Shown: piece by piece, positions 38,198 to 50,798 of the stretch
Layout of the letters: each line of letters begins with the position of its first letter
Numbering within the stretch: the stretch's first letter is position 1
NCBI GenBank assembly: GCA_014706295.1
Contig: JACSVZ010000015.1
Coordinates: 57,161,535 to 57,225,534 of the forward strand
Length of the DNA: 64,000 bases
Direction: 5' to 3'
From: Lycocorax pyrrhopterus obiensis
Taxonomy: Eukaryota > Chordata > Aves > Passeriformes > Paradisaeidae
Position numbers and translations under genes: made by a program
The notes under the pieces: generated by a model
Told to the model about the DNA's origin: nothing
The model's database searches: none
The model's input: only the letters and a program-made list of their open reading frames with translations

Positions 38198-41100
38198 AGC
38201 TGGCTTTCTATGAGATTTTGTCTCACTTGGTTGGCTTTTTGCAGGTATATAAAATGAAAATGGGAATTAAGCAGGGAACATTATTTGTTAATGTGAAGCA
38301 GATTACTGTACCTTCAGTGGACTGATTTCAATCATACTCACTGAGGCTTTTGCTCAATTTGAGGTAAAAGCTACATGCAAACTGTGTTCAAAGGGGCCTG
38401 CAACTGAAGTGCAGATCTGCAGACAACTTACATGTAGGAGTTTGCATGCTTGATATTTCTCATGTATATTTGTGTCTTGCTGACATTACTGTGAAATGTT
38501 TTGGATGTCCAGCATACTGTTGTGGGGACAGGGCTGTGGCTGAAGGACTACTGCACTGCTTCCACAGGCTTTTGCAGCTTATTTACAGAGAAAATTATTG
38601 CTGTCCTTCATCAAATTCTCCACTATATTAGCTCATAATATGCTCAACTTAAAGTGCCTTTGCTCTTTTTCTGGGTATCTCTGAATGTCAAAGTAACTAA
38701 TTTGAATCTTCCCCTTTTCCTCTATTATAAAAATTTCTTCTTCCTTGAAACTGCCACAGTGATCATGTAGGAGTTGCACCCAAATCTAAACTCTGCTTCC
38801 TGACTGCCAGCCAGTGTAAAAGCTTTAATAAATAGAAAGTGACTAAATAGTACCAGCTATGGGGTAACTTCATCCTCTCCTGAGTGGGGTCAAATGATCT
38901 ACGTTCTCTACATTACCCTTTGCCAGGGTAAACCAGGCAATCTGTCATCTTGGGAAGCTGCTGAGGGATGAAGAAATCTTTACTTCTGTGACAAGCAGAG
39001 GGTAACTAAATAAAAACAGGGAATAAAAGTCTGATATAATTATTTTGATCTTCTCTTGAGGAGATGCTGGACAAACTCCAGAATCATCCTCAGTTTTTTC
39101 TGCCAACTAAGAATCACTTTTATCTGCTAAACATGGTCCAAAAAATATCTGATCCTCAGGTATGATGCTGTAACTGTAGCCATTTGAAGAAGAAACCAAT
39201 GCTTTCAGAGCAGTCTTACAGGGACTGTTAACTTTAGTAGTCAGTTTAACAAGCAGTGATGGGGACCTAATAAATGCACCTACAACTCTCCCAATACCAG
39301 GTCATGTGGTGGAAGCTTACAAATGTGAAAAGGTGTGTGGTACTCACTCAGAAAACCATGGTATTCAGAAGTACGAGGTTTAGGAGCACAGTCAGATGTA
39401 CATGATTCTATAATCCAACAAGTTTTCAGAAGTATCCAAACAGCTAACTTCCAAACTTTAATCTTCATAACAGTATGTGAGTATTCTGCAAGGCTCATAA
39501 CAATAACAATGTCCAAACAATACAGAATATGAAGCTGTAAGCACATACATGAGGTTCTTCTTCCACTTCACCCAGTGCCTGTAAACATTTGTTTAAAATT
39601 ACTGTGATTTAACCTAAACCAAAAAACATTCCAGTAGAGTTATGCAAATGCTAAACATGTAAGGGCAGACTCAGGCCCTAATGATGAAGGATTTAAAGTA
39701 ACTTATATTAAACTTTCAAACCTAAATATACAGTGTTACCTCGTTGCAGCATTGTACAGCTTTTTAAGCACCAGGTGAAGATGTACCACTAAGTTACACC
39801 TTGAGAAGAGGCTGTAGGGGAAGATGGTAAATCTGCAGGCACACTTAAAGACACAGTATAAGCTGCATTTGCCTTCAACATGACAAATCCAAGGTTATAT
39901 TAGCAAGGAGGAAAAGGACAACTTTGCCACTGAGCTTAGCAGTAGCATTGTTTCACAGGGCTGCCATATCAAAAATAGTGCAACACAGATTTATTGTCCA
40001 AGTGTTCAAAGGAATGATGGGCCCTGATTGATCCCAGGGATTCCACAGGCCATAACAATAAACTATTCTTTAGCCAAAAGAAAAAGGAAATAAAACCTGG
40101 TAGATTAGGTTATTAGGCCTTTATCTGGTGCAAGGATTTGCTGCAGTGACAGCTGTCAGATGCTTGTGGCTACTGCAGCAAAATCAGCTCCTCCTTGCAA
40201 GAATGGTTTGTACTGGTGCAGTTACACCCACAGGGACCACAGGAACACATTCATCACTGGGCTGAGCCATGCAACAAGAGTAAGGGATTTAGGCACTGGT
40301 CTTGAAAAAATATGCTTTTACTTACACGTGAACAACTCTTCTAAATAGACTTGCACTTTCATAAACCATATAATCAACAGAAGAACAAAGATTATTGTCA
40401 GACATCATAATATCCTTTAATATTGGCAACAAAAAATACCTTCCATGCAATTAGACCTGAACTTTAAATAGATTAATATAAGACTGCTTTATTTCTGCAA
40501 CACTTAAGTGTGGCTATGACAAGAGTTAAATGGTAAACATATTCCTTATGGTTGCCTAAACTCTTTATGTTTCCAAATGTCATCAAATCCATGTTAGACC
40601 ACCCTAGCTAAACCCTTCTACTTCCAGATCCAGAGGATGAACCCAGTGTGCTCCATGCCCTTACAAAGCTAAAATGGCTGGCATTAAGGAGCTTAATGCA
40701 GAAATCATAGAATTGTCACTAGAGGTTATGCTAGTTCAAGAAAACCAAGGAACATGACTTATAATTGTGATGAGAGCACTGCTCCATCATGTAATAAACT
40801 CATTCTACAATTCAAAATTTATTTTGAATTACTATAATTGAACAATAAATTTATTGATTTTTTTCAGCTCCTGGGGGCCACTGGATATATAAACAACTGC
40901 ATACAGCAAAACACACACTCTACCATCCTGAGATTTATGTGCTCAGACACTACATTTGGTCCTATTTCACTCACAGATATGCTTATGAGTACCAGTGTTT
41001 TGTTCCCTAAAAGGATTTTCATGTAGAAACACAGGCAAAAGCCAGAGCAAATTAATATTTGCCCATATATAAAATCCTTTTCTTGTTCATAGGTACTACT

Positions 41101-41836
41101 CTGAAATTTGTAAAGTAACCATAACAATTCCAAAGCAAGTTTATGTTTACACATTCACAGGCTGTAATTTTGGATGTGTAAAAATCCAGCAAGTATTTGA
41201 TGGTAAACAAGAACAGAAATCTGCAGCATCAGTAACATCAACAGAAACGTACCTACATTTTTTATTCCAGACCTAGCAAAAGTATATGGTGAAAGGAGAT
41301 TCTTTGTTACTACTAAAAGTACCTTTGTATTGCTGTTAATGCCACTTCCATTCACCAGTTCTGTCTGTTGATTTTGTTAGATTAACGCCCAACTTTACAG
41401 ACACTTCTGTGTGTCAATGTCATACTTGGGCTCAGTGCTTTTAGTTGCTAGTACCATCCCAGAATACAAACTCAGAACGCAGACTTACCTAAACTGGGTT
41501 TGTACATGTAGCTAAATTGCTAAAGGATACTAAGTAGCAGCCAAATCCAGCACTTCGGGAAGCCTGAGCAATATATTCCGTATAATATTAATTATAGTTT
41601 AACCTTCCTCTTAATGAAGTATGATCAATGCAAAGACAGACAGGGCTCCGAGGAGAGACAATGGGGAAGCCCAGGCTCACAGGCAAGGACTGGAATGGCA
41701 ACGGAGACCTCCAGTGGGAAGCAGGAGGGATGCAGCCGGGTGGTACAGAAGCCACCAGCTAGTTCTCCAAGGTGCTTGTTTGCTGAAGGCGCTCTCCCAC
41801 CTGTAAACTTGACACTCACATGTACAGGATAAATAA
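38198..41836. other. convergent 3' UTR region between ETFBKMT and AMN1
   Basis: The two genes point at each other across 3.6 kb. On the plus strand, AATAAA occurs at 38,827 and again near 39,007 and 39,022. On the minus strand, candidate AATAAA signals (TTTATT on the plus strand) occur near 41,265 and 40,850. No coding exon or recognised repeat lies between them. The region is A/T-rich and may contain overlapping 3' UTRs. Confidence 0.6.
38827..38832 (+). terminator. ETFBKMT: candidate ETFBKMT polyadenylation signal
   Basis: Canonical AATAAA lies 630 bp after the ETFBKMT stop codon. It is the first canonical signal noticed downstream. Later AATAAA hexamers near 39,010-39,025 are alternatives. 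Confidence 0.45.
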
Positions 41837-41910
41837 TCAGTAAACAGTCCATGTTAGTTGCTTGATTTTGTTCGATATGATGAGTTGCTCTAAAGCATCT
41901 CGGGAACGAT
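41837..41910 (-). CDS. AMN1: AMN1 coding exon 7 (C-terminus, stop)
   Basis: This is the last coding exon of AMN1. After an acceptor TTTGTCAG it finishes an Asp codon and encodes RSRDALEQLIISNKIKQLTW plus TVY, then TGA at 41,839-41,837. The ending TWTVY is the characteristic AMN1 C-terminus. The seven exons sum to 786 bp, giving 261 residues, close to the roughly 258 of human AMN1. Confidence 0.92.
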
Positions 41911-42496
41911 CTGACAAAGAACAAAGGAATTTCTCGTTATTCATTCAGAATATAGAGGTGGTGTTTGGAATTACATACACAATACAGTAAAGGAATTATA
42001 CATCTGCATTTATGCTTCTCTTGCTATCACAATATCACACTTCAGATACATCTGTAATAATCCAATCCCTCTTGGTTCTTTCTCCAATCACCTAACTGTA
42101 AAGCATCACCAACCAACAGAAGTTAAAACACCCGCAGGCTGTCCTACTCCGTCCCGCTGTTTCTTGAATAGATGCTGTTCCACATTTTTGGAATAGAGTA
42201 GGGGTTTAAGATGCTAACATTTTTCTGAAGTCTTTGGGTGTTCATCAGCATGCTGAAGGGGAAAAAAAAATCCAACTTCCAAACAAAAAAAAATCCCCTC
42301 TCTGAAGGCTGCCATATCTCAAACCAAAACTCTCACCTTGCTTTGAAAATCTCAGTGTACGATGATTATTTATTATTTTATCTAGCAAGTTATTATTTGT
42401 TTGGGATTACTTATGGAGTACAGTGTGCTTTTCAGAAAGCAAGAAGGTATGATCAGAAAGTAATTATCTTCTTACTCCCTGTGTGATTGGACCTAC

Positions 42497-42608
42497 CTGT
42501 TATCAGTGGGCATCCATGGAACAGAAAAATGTGTATCTTAGGACAACAAGTAAGGACGGCTTCTACGGCGACATCTGTCAGATTCACACAGCGCTCCATG
42601 TGGATCTC
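42497..42608 (-). CDS. AMN1: AMN1 coding exon 6 (leucine-rich repeats)
   Basis: This exon encodes [20 protein letters not shown], then a [17 protein letters not shown] block. These are two cysteine-containing leucine-rich repeats (pattern C-x-x-L-T/I-D) that match the end of the AMN1 repeat array. The acceptor is CTGACAG, and the donor is G followed by GTAGGT, phase 1. The frame joins exactly to exons 5 and 7. Confidence 0.93.
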
Positions 42609-43503
42609 CTGTCAGGAAAACAGGAATGACAGCAGCCTGTCAGAGCATACAGAGTTTTAGAGGCAAAGCTTTCCTTTGCCCAGCCAGTTTCAGAGATCCC
42701 CAACCAGAAGGAATTATGACCTCTGTATGTTGACCTCATATGTGGTCCTGTACAGACCAGGAAAATACCCTAAGGAAAAGTAAGACAGCTTTTCTGTAAA
42801 GAGTCTAAACTAAAAACATAAACCTGAGTTTTTCCAACACACACGTACCATTTAAGACATCTGAGAAAACTCTTTAGTGAGACTGAATGGTGTTTGAGTC
42901 CCATCACTTTGCCTATGACATTCTCCTACCAATTGGTTGTCCAGGAGAACAGAACCCAAACTAAATTCTGGTGTTTCCCAAAATAGGAAAGATTTATGAG
43001 CTTCTCCTGAAGCTCCTGATATTTCTATTTACCTACATGGTTCCTAAAAGAAATCAAAGAACTTCTTCAAGATTAGACTAAACCCTGCTCTTTTCTTCAT
43101 TTCTCTGCAGCTGTACAACTAGTACCTCTTGTACATGCTAAGAAAAGATGAAAAGCAGAATAAATAAACAGATTATTACCAACTTTTTTCCCCTCCTCTA
43201 AATTGCCTTACCTATCAATAAATATAACATACAAGAAAAAAATGCAGAAAGAAGACCATCAAATCTAGTGAAATTAGGATTTGGTAAAACATACTTTGGA
43301 GATCACAGGGTAAAAATAAAAAAAAATTCTCTTATTGGAAAGTCTTTCCAATTTATAAACTCCAAGGATCTTGAAAGAAGACAGAAATGAAAGTCAGTAA
43401 AAACCCTCCCTCAGAAGTAATGCTGCTGATAACAATAATTATAATTTTAAAATGCAGGTATTTTCTTTTGTTCATCCCTTCGTTATTAGGTTAAGTCAGT
43501 TAC

Positions 43504-43560
43504 CTTTAAATTCTTTGAACAAGTTCCACTCACTAGTGCTACAACGCCATCATCTGTTAC
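43504..43560 (-). CDS. AMN1: AMN1 coding exon 5 (short LRR exon)
   Basis: This is a 57-bp exon of exactly 19 codons (VTDDGVVALVSGTCSKNLK), flanked by TTCTCCAG and GTAACTG. It continues the repeat begun by STQ in exon 4, where AMN1 proteins read STQVSDSGV or similar. It is too short to stand out as an open frame and was found by family alignment and splice sites. Confidence 0.9.
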
Positions 43561-44973
43561 CTGGAGAAAAAACCACAATGGATTAAAGCTCAGTTTTTTC
43601 AAACACAGCTATTTGGATATGAAAATGATATTAATTTATTCACTCCCTGCAGTCAACGAATACACTTAACACTACAGTATTTTCTTCCCAACTAAACTTG
43701 TAGAGAAAATGATCCAAGGTGGGTTTTTTTCAGTCTATTAAATACTGTTTCATTTTCCTGCCATGTGATCCAGCCTGGCTTTCTGCAAGGATGTTTCCAA
43801 CTGTGTAACTGCTATTTCTGCAGCTTCCTTGTCTTATTTAACAGTAGGTACACTAATATGGTCAGAGCACAGCACTTTTAATTTACAGATTTAAAAAGCA
43901 TTTCTGCTCTACCTAGACCAATTTGGGTTGGGGAAAAAAGTAATCATAGCAGAAAAGTAAAAAAAAAAAAAAAAAAAAGGTGTAAACTAGTAGTTACTCA
44001 ATAAGCTTCTATCTCATTTAAAATACACACAGGGAAACAGCTATTCCCTATAAAGGAAGAGAGGCAAGGAAATAAAAAAGCAATTAAGTAAGTCTGGAGA
44101 AATAAGAGTTAAATGGCAATAAATAAAAATTACCAAATGAAATACTGAGACTCTTTTGATACCCTAGTTCTGGAAAAATCAAAAGAAGAAAGTATCTAAA
44201 ATAAGAACCTCCTACATGTTTTCCAGAACTGACATTTCATTGTGAATGCTCAGTACTGGACTCACGTTCAACATAATTACTCACCATCAGTGTCAATTGA
44301 ACGCTATACTTACTGCAAAAAACCTTTCCCTCACTACATTATCTCACTGTAATTATGAAATATGTTACAGGATTGCTTTTGCAGCTCATTTCCCCCTTCT
44401 CATGCTAAATACTGTTGTTAAATCCTCTTCCCTGCCATTTCTGACATTTAAAATGTCATTCTTTCAGTGTTGACTTTGTAACATAATTCTGACAAGCCAT
44501 TCAGAAAGCACAGTCACTCTTAAACAATCATTTAATTATGGAGTGTTTACTTCTACTAGGGGCTTGAATTGTTTGACATCCTAGATTATTACCCACATCA
44601 GTTTGTCCTAACTGAAAGCAGGCAATAATCTGTCCAAGATTCTACTTTCTTTAAATGGAATATTTCGGATTACTTTACAACTTAAAGAAAATGATTGCAC
44701 TAAATAAAGATACTGAACAATCCCCCTAGGTAGGTTCTAACAAAAATTCGTCTTTCCTTCACCATACATGCTGTAATACTAAAATGTGTATTTTTCCAGT
44801 TACCAATAAGCAAAATATACCTTTCCTTTTCCTTAAGAGGGAGAAATTAGAAGTAAACTATGCTCCTAAATCTTGTCAAGAGCAGAGCTAACAAGATCCC
44901 CTTTGAACTTTGTCATGACAACCTTAAAAAATAAACAAACAAAAGTCAGTGGGCCAGTTGCCACCATAGCTAC

Positions 44974-45191
44974 CTGAGTAGATGAGAAGTCCACACTGTG
45001 AAGAAATTTGCAGTGCTCTCCTAGTGCCTGCAGAGATGCATCCATGATGCCTGAGCAGCTGCCCAGGTTCACTATTTGCAGGAATTGGCAGTTGAGTGCA
45101 AGAGCAAGAACTCCACTGTCAGTTATATCACAGCACCTTTTGAAAGACGCTTCACGCAGGTAAGGACAGGATAAGGCCAGTGCTATGACTC
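44974..45191 (-). CDS. AMN1: AMN1 coding exon 4 (central leucine-rich repeats)
   Basis: This is the largest coding exon, 218 bp. It encodes cysteine-type LRRs: [20 protein letters not shown], then [19 protein letters not shown] and [15 protein letters not shown]. The consensus L-x-x-L-x-L-x-x-C-x-x-I-x-D repeats form a curved solenoid for protein binding. The acceptor is TTTGGCAG. The donor is CAG followed by GTAGCT. Phases fit both neighbouring exons. Confidence 0.94.
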
Positions 45192-45552
45192 CTGCCAAAG
45201 AAACAACACTTGAAAGAGTTATTCATTCTTTAACATAACCACCATGTCCAAAGGCTCTGGAACACGTTTTGAGGAAGGAATAATTAAGATAAAGTGGAAA
45301 ACATGTTCAGCATAGCACAGTTTTACCAGAAATCTAGCACGACAGTAACCTGATAGCTCTCTCCTAAGATAATTAGTGCTCTAGGCCTGTAATTTACACC
45401 ACTTGAAGAGACTTTTAATTAGTATTGGGGTGGCATTTGGGATTTTTTTTAAGCAATATTTACCCTAGATATTTTCTTTGCAATTTATTCCAATCTAACT
45501 AGAAAAATAAGCCAGAAATAAGATCCCAATTATCTGTGCAAAGATAACACAC

Positions 45553-45697
45553 CTTCTGAAGTGATTCCAAATCTGGTTTCCTTGCAAGAATTTAAGTTGA
45601 TTTTTTTCAGCTGCTTGCAGTTATAAAGCTGCAATAATGCATTATCTGAAATATCACAGTCTCGGAGGTCCAGAGACTCCACAGCAGGGTGCAGTAC
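45553..45697 (-). CDS. AMN1: AMN1 coding exon 3
   Basis: This exon encodes [20 protein letters not shown], then [19 protein letters not shown] and [10 protein letters not shown]. The [10 protein letters not shown] block is the first clear cysteine-type LRR of AMN1. The acceptor is TTCATTACAG. The donor is GAAG followed by GTGTGT, phase 1, splitting a Gly codon. The reading frame is intact over 145 bp. Confidence 0.93.
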
Positions 45698-47944
45698 CTG
45701 TAATGAAAACCCACCATTTCAGTCAAACTCCGCTATGCCATCAAACACGTGCATTTTTATATAAAATACTTGTAATATTAGACATCACATAGAATTTTGC
45801 AATAGAGGGTGGGGTTACCAGTCCTAGGAACTAACAAATCTAAAGAAAATATGGTCTGTTTGTGCAACAGTTCAGCTCCTACAGCATGAACTGTTTCTGT
45901 GACATACAGAGTAGGAACACATTAATAATGCTACTTAAACAATGGAAATACAGTCTTGGTGGTTCACTTGCTAGCAGTAGTGCTTCTACCAGCACAGTAC
46001 CCTCACACTTGCTAGCACAACTTTGGGGGCAAAAATGTGCAGTGCAAAAAAAAAAATTACTGACTGTGATCAAATCTTAAACCTGCATAACAGATAAGAG
46101 TGATATTTGAAAGATATTTTCCCCCAGAGCGTTTTCCTCATCCACACACACTCTTTTGCTCAGAAACAAGCACTCTCATTACCATACCATGAGGAGGTAC
46201 CAAATCCTCATCAAATGGGATCTTTCACTCCCACAAGACCTCGACTGGAATTTTTGTGAAATCTTTCCCAAGAGAACATTTATGAAAGTTAGACCCAAAG
46301 CAGCGGAAGGCCTCAGATTTTAGTAACAATAGCCATATACTCCCTTCAGCTTGTCACTTCCTTCCTTAACTCCCAAGGACAGGAACACAAATTTCCATAA
46401 ACTACCAAAGATAACAGCACAGCTGACAGGCTTGTTACAGGCCTATTCCTCCTCTTGTCCACTCTAACAAGGTACAGCAAAGATACTACAAGGAAAACTG
46501 GCTGTTTTGCAAATATATAACATTTTTTGATAGACAAAGGGTTGTCTGGATGCAGCACACAAAAAAAGACATTTAAAAATACAGCCTTATATCCTGTGGA
46601 CACATGCTGAATGGCTTTATAAAACTTTATGGTAAAAGGGATTTAGAATAAGGAGTTTGGCATGCGTGTGGATGGCTGCTCCAAGCAAAAAGCAGAATAA
46701 GGGGGAAAAAGATGCATGATAACACAAATTTGGACAAGAACAGGGAGGTAAGAGATTAAATTGAAGTTTATACAAAAGTTCAGATTAAAAGAATTTCAAC
46801 TGAAATTTAAGCAAAATCCTTTAAAAAGCCTGAAAAACAGAGAAAAGATATGAAGGACATGTACAAAAACAAATGGGAAACTACTAGAAAAGAAAGCTAA
46901 TGTATAATATGCCCAAGGAAAATTATGACAACTAAAGATAGAATTGCAAAAAATTGCAGGAATAGAGAAAGGAAAAACACATGAAAAAAGAACCAGAGCA
47001 GAATTCCCCAGTGTCACATGGAAAATAGGCTCCAAGAGAAGGTACTGATCAACTGCTGAATGAAGACAAATACAGATCAGACTTCAGAAAAAGACAGCAG
47101 AAAAATCTGTAAATTAAGGTCTCTAGTTTATTTCCAGACTAAAAATATCCTAATGGATTTTGTGCATTTATACACACACAATCACATGGCTTTAATTATA
47201 TAATCTCTTAGGATGTTTTGAAATCCTTCCTTACTGAAAAGATATCTTAAACCAGACTTTGTCCAGTCAAATTTTCCAAAATAAGATAAATTCATAAGAC
47301 TTTGATTTTTACTCAAAGACTTACTTTGTGTAAGCACAAAATCATTTTATCTAAAGCTAAATTGTTTTGTTTGTAAGTTTTCCACAGTGCTTCTGCTTCT
47401 ACTCTTGGCTTCACTATTCTGACTCTGAGAAACTGATAATATTTGTCTATTCTGAGTTATAGGTCAAAGCAGGAATGCACAAGGAGTCATTCATTTTCTG
47501 TTTCACCAAGGCCAACCTTTAGCTTCCCTCAATTCTCATGCCTCCCTTTGAGGCTCAACAAGATAACAGTGAACAGATACCAAAACAGATGTGCCTCTGA
47601 ATTTACAGCTGAAGAAAAGTCATTAACTGGTGTCATATTGAAACACTGACACACATCAGTAAGCAAAAGGGATGGGAGAAACCAAACTATCAATTTCTAG
47701 CTCTGGCATTATTATATTTCAAGGAACCAAAATTTAAATAAATTCTATGGAGATGGTGTGCTTAATGGCAATAGAATTCTACCAACAGAATTCTAACAAG
47801 TTGCTGAAATCCTTTACATAATATATATAAAATAAATTATGCATGAGCTCCTTGAAACACACTACACTCAGGAACAAACTGGTGTGCAAGAGAGGCTACT
47901 TTCCCCTCCTGGAACAGACAGTATAGTTTTGAATGGGTTCTTAC

Positions 47945-48077
47945 CTGACTGATATTTGCATCAGTTATTTGCCCTTGCCTACTCATTAATTTAATCAGTT
48001 TATCCTTTATATTGGGTGGCAACGACTTAATATCTGCAGAGTATCTGGAAAGGTTCTTTGTCAAACACTGAAGGCAT
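47945..48077 (-). CDS. AMN1: AMN1 coding exon 2
   Basis: This exon encodes [20 protein letters not shown], then [20 protein letters not shown] and NISQ. The [14 protein letters not shown] segment resembles the short SOCS/F-box-like helix found before LRRs in ubiquitin-ligase adaptors and is highly characteristic of AMN1. The acceptor is TTATTTCAG. The donor is CAG followed by GTAAGA, phase 0. The first base completes a Leu codon from exon 1. Confidence 0.94.
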
Positions 48078-50623
48078 CTGAAATAAAGGGGAGTTACGGT
48101 ACAGTCAATAAGAGGCATTACATATTAGAACTAGAACACTCAACCCATAAAACGTCATCTTTTGCATCCAGCTATGGTCCCCTCAGACCTTATCAGTTCC
48201 AGCTGTTCCATGCTGCCTCTGATTCAGCTGCTGCCCTTTGGGGTCAGTCAGCTGATCCTTCTGTCAAAGTGTTCCCCAAGAAACTGAAGGCAAAATTAGC
48301 CCCTCAACTACTTTTTCCTGTGCCTTCCTCATGCTGTCTCTGAAATTCTCAGCTGCAGTGTGAGCTGTTCAGCATCTGATCTGAATTAAAAGCCCCTTGA
48401 CGAAAACTCGGAGGACACAGAAACAACACTGCCAGGACAAGTGGCTGAGTGCAGGGGGCAGCAGCAGCCTGGAGTTACGCCAGATTAAATTTAGCATATA
48501 AACACAGCTCTACAGTCCCTACAGGCGACTGGTTTTGCAACAAAACCTTGTCTGGCATCAGAATGCCACCAACGGCAGGAAATTAAACTCACACCAATTA
48601 AAAACTATGGAGAGGTCAAAATATTAACGCTTTATAATCTGAAGGGTAGCACAGACTTAAGGCAGGAAAGAAGCAAGATTTCCAGCATGGAAGCACATAA
48701 AAAAAACCCAGTGAAGTTCACACAGTGTAGGAAGAGCACCTCTAGCAGGTCACTGCAGAAGACACTGCATGGAGGACACTGATTTCAAGCAGAATCTGGG
48801 CACTTAAAGCCAGGCCTTGCCTTCGGAGACCCTCATAAACCTAAGCACACACCAGGATCACCTTTAACTCATTCCTGCAGAGATGATGTGCAAGAATTTC
48901 ATGCCTTCACATGAAACTTCAGTGACTGCTGGATGAACTCGGCTGACTGACCAACACAGAAACCTGTACCAAGCTCTGTCTCAGTAAATACAGGTTACCC
49001 CATCCACATTCTTTGTTTTGAGATTAAACAGCTTATCTGTATACAACATTCCTTTACTTGACTGCAGAAATAAGGAATAATTGTTTACCTCTAAAAAAAA
49101 TTCTTATCAAAGACAATAAACACACCATTTGTTATCATCTCTAAAGACCACAGATGTGAACCTCCCCGCAGGCAGGATCTGCGCAACGTGGTGAGCAGAA
49201 AGCAGGGGCCTGTCTCACTAATGCAGCCGTGCTTCAAAGGGGCCTCAAAATCTAGAACAACAACTTAGTTCAAATTTGCAGAAAATACTCCAAACCCAAT
49301 GCAGATACATGGAAATCAATGTGAGCTATGCCAAGTCTTCTAGTTACATTGAACTGTCTCTTACCATGGGCATATTAAATTTAGCTTGAATGGTTATTAA
49401 GATTAATCACATTCTTTTCAAAAAGCTCGTTGATATTCTCATAGTACATTACTGATCTGAAGTTTAAACAATTAATCATTTAAATTATAAAGGTTTTCAC
49501 AGTAATTCTACTTTATAGGAAACTATAAAACTTATTGGCTACACCATGGCAACTATAATCTTATCTTCAGTGCTTTAAGGTACGAATAACAATCTAACTG
49601 TACTCTTTGCTAGCTATTTTTCTTTTATCTTTCAAATAAAGTATTTTATTCCTGTGCTGTTTCTAACTTCCTCTGGAACACAAAGGAATTTGACATTGAC
49701 AGACAATGCAGAAAATAGAAATTTTCAGTTCCCCTTGAAGTTGCAAGATAGAACTTAAAGATTAACTAGCAAATTATCTGAAAGAATAAAAAAGTAGACA
49801 CACGGGATGCTAAATGTAACTGGAACGAGTGGATAAACAGATAATGAAGAATATAGTGGCTTTTGTGCCAAAGTTATGTAACAAGAAGCAAGAGCGCATG
49901 CCCTAAGAGAAGTTTATGGCAAAGTCATCTTTTGCAACATTGGGGACACTTGGTGACCACCAGAGACCCCTTCAGATGACCCTCTAGGACCATAAAATGA
50001 CTTCCAATAGGAGGTGGATGCATGCAAATTAGTTCTAGGAAAGTGATGTTTATGTATTAGCCAGGAAGTACACTTTAAAGAAAATATTTGTGCATGATGG
50101 AATAAACACCTTGTTTTAAAGTGTCACGACATACCCGCTTAGAGGAAAAATCCTCCAGATGTGTCGGCTATGCAATAAAGAATGCCTGCTTTCTAATACT
50201 TCAAACTGTGTTAGAAAATTTGTTCTTTAGCCGATTTCGGTACCAACATGAAGAAAAACTCAAAGCAAAACACCATTCACTGGATTCTCTGGGACCAGAA
50301 GTCTGGGCTTCTCAGCCGTCCCTCCACATCCAGATGTGTCAAGGATCATCCTGCTACCTCCCTGCCAAACCTGGTCACCCCGTCACTCCTGTCATTCCCT
50401 GTCACCTGTCCTGTAACTCCTCCCAAACGGGCACCTCTGACAAACCCTGCCAAACCCTCTCCTGCAGCTCCTGAACGCTGCCGAACCCTGTCAGCACCCA
50501 CACTCGCTGCCCCCGCTCCGCCACCGCCGCCAAAGGCCTGCCGAGCCCTGTCCCCCTCCCCGTCCCCCGGCCCGGCCTCCTTCACAGGGCGGGCAGGCGG
50601 GAGCGTGTAGGGGCGGCACTCAC
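48078..50623 (-). other. AMN1: AMN1 intron 1
   Basis: This is a 2.5-kb intron between the start exon and exon 2. It hosts one solo LTR of an ERVL-like family, in the orientation opposite to the gene (49,779-50,217). The segment next to exon 1 (50,240-50,620) is C-rich and then CpG-rich as it enters the promoter island. No other exon is seen. Confidence 0.85.
49779..50217 (+). mobile_element. solo LTR, ERVL-like avian family (copy A)
   Basis: This is an LTR-like block of about 440 bp with an AATAAA-containing R region (GCAATAAAGAATGCCTGCTT near 50,172) close to its 3' end. A second copy lies inverted at 61,543-61,978 and shares many exact stretches: AGTAGACACAC, GTGGATAAACAGATAA, GACCACCAGAGACCCCTTCA and TGTATTAGCCAGGAA. 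No retroviral coding region adjoins it. Ends are approximate because no clear target duplication was found. Assignment to ERVL is from general resemblance only. Confidence 0.75.
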
Positions 50624-50670
50624 AGGTCCAGGAGGAGCCGGACTTCCTCGCCGGCGCCGTCCCAGCTCAT
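50624..50670 (-). CDS. AMN1: AMN1 coding exon 1 (start codon)
   Basis: AMN1 is the vertebrate homologue of yeast Amn1, an antagonist of the mitotic exit network. It is a small LRR protein, and its vertebrate role is not well defined. The exon encodes MSWDGAGEEVRLLLD plus two bases of a Leu codon, then donor GTGAGT at 50,623. The LLLDL end aligns with the LLDLC of other AMN1 proteins, while the first residues are variable in the family. The ATG at 50,670 gives a total of 261 residues. The upstream frame stays open for over 70 codons through CpG-island sequence, but this has no family support. Confidence 0.88.
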
Positions 50671-50786
50671 GGCGGGGAGCGGGGAATGCGGCGGGGCCCG
50701 AGGAACACGGCGGGGAGCGGGGAATGTGGGGACGCGGGCCCGGCTCGGCGGTCGGTGCCGAGATGGCGGCGGCGCCCGAGGATGAC

Positions 50787-50798
50787 GGGAGTTGTAGT
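50787..50798 (-). promoter_or_regulatory. ZNF143/THAP11-type element (ACTACAACTCCC)
   Basis: On the minus strand it reads ACTACAACTCCCGTCATCC, a close match to the SBS-type ACTACAA-TCCC element. It lies 117-128 bp upstream of the AMN1 start codon. Confidence 0.7.

Larger units (their letters stand above)
41911..47944 (-). other. AMN1: AMN1 introns 2-6 (interleaved with coding exons 3-6)
   Basis: The intron spans are 41,911-42,496, 42,609-43,503, 43,561-44,973, 45,192-45,552 and 45,698-47,944. All use GT-AG ends in the gene's sense. They are A/T-rich, with a run of 20 A at 43,959 and other short A runs. No CR1 or LTR copy was recognised. Open frames here are short and without domains. Confidence 0.85.

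Noticed and set aside
40700..40760. ATCATAGAATTGTC, resembling an antisense CR1 tail
   Set aside because: The match stops after a few bases. The following GGACCTT-type core of CR1 is absent.
43959..43978. Run of 20 A as a possible tail of a retroposed gene
   Set aside because: The sequence upstream on either strand shows no coding remnant and no target duplication.
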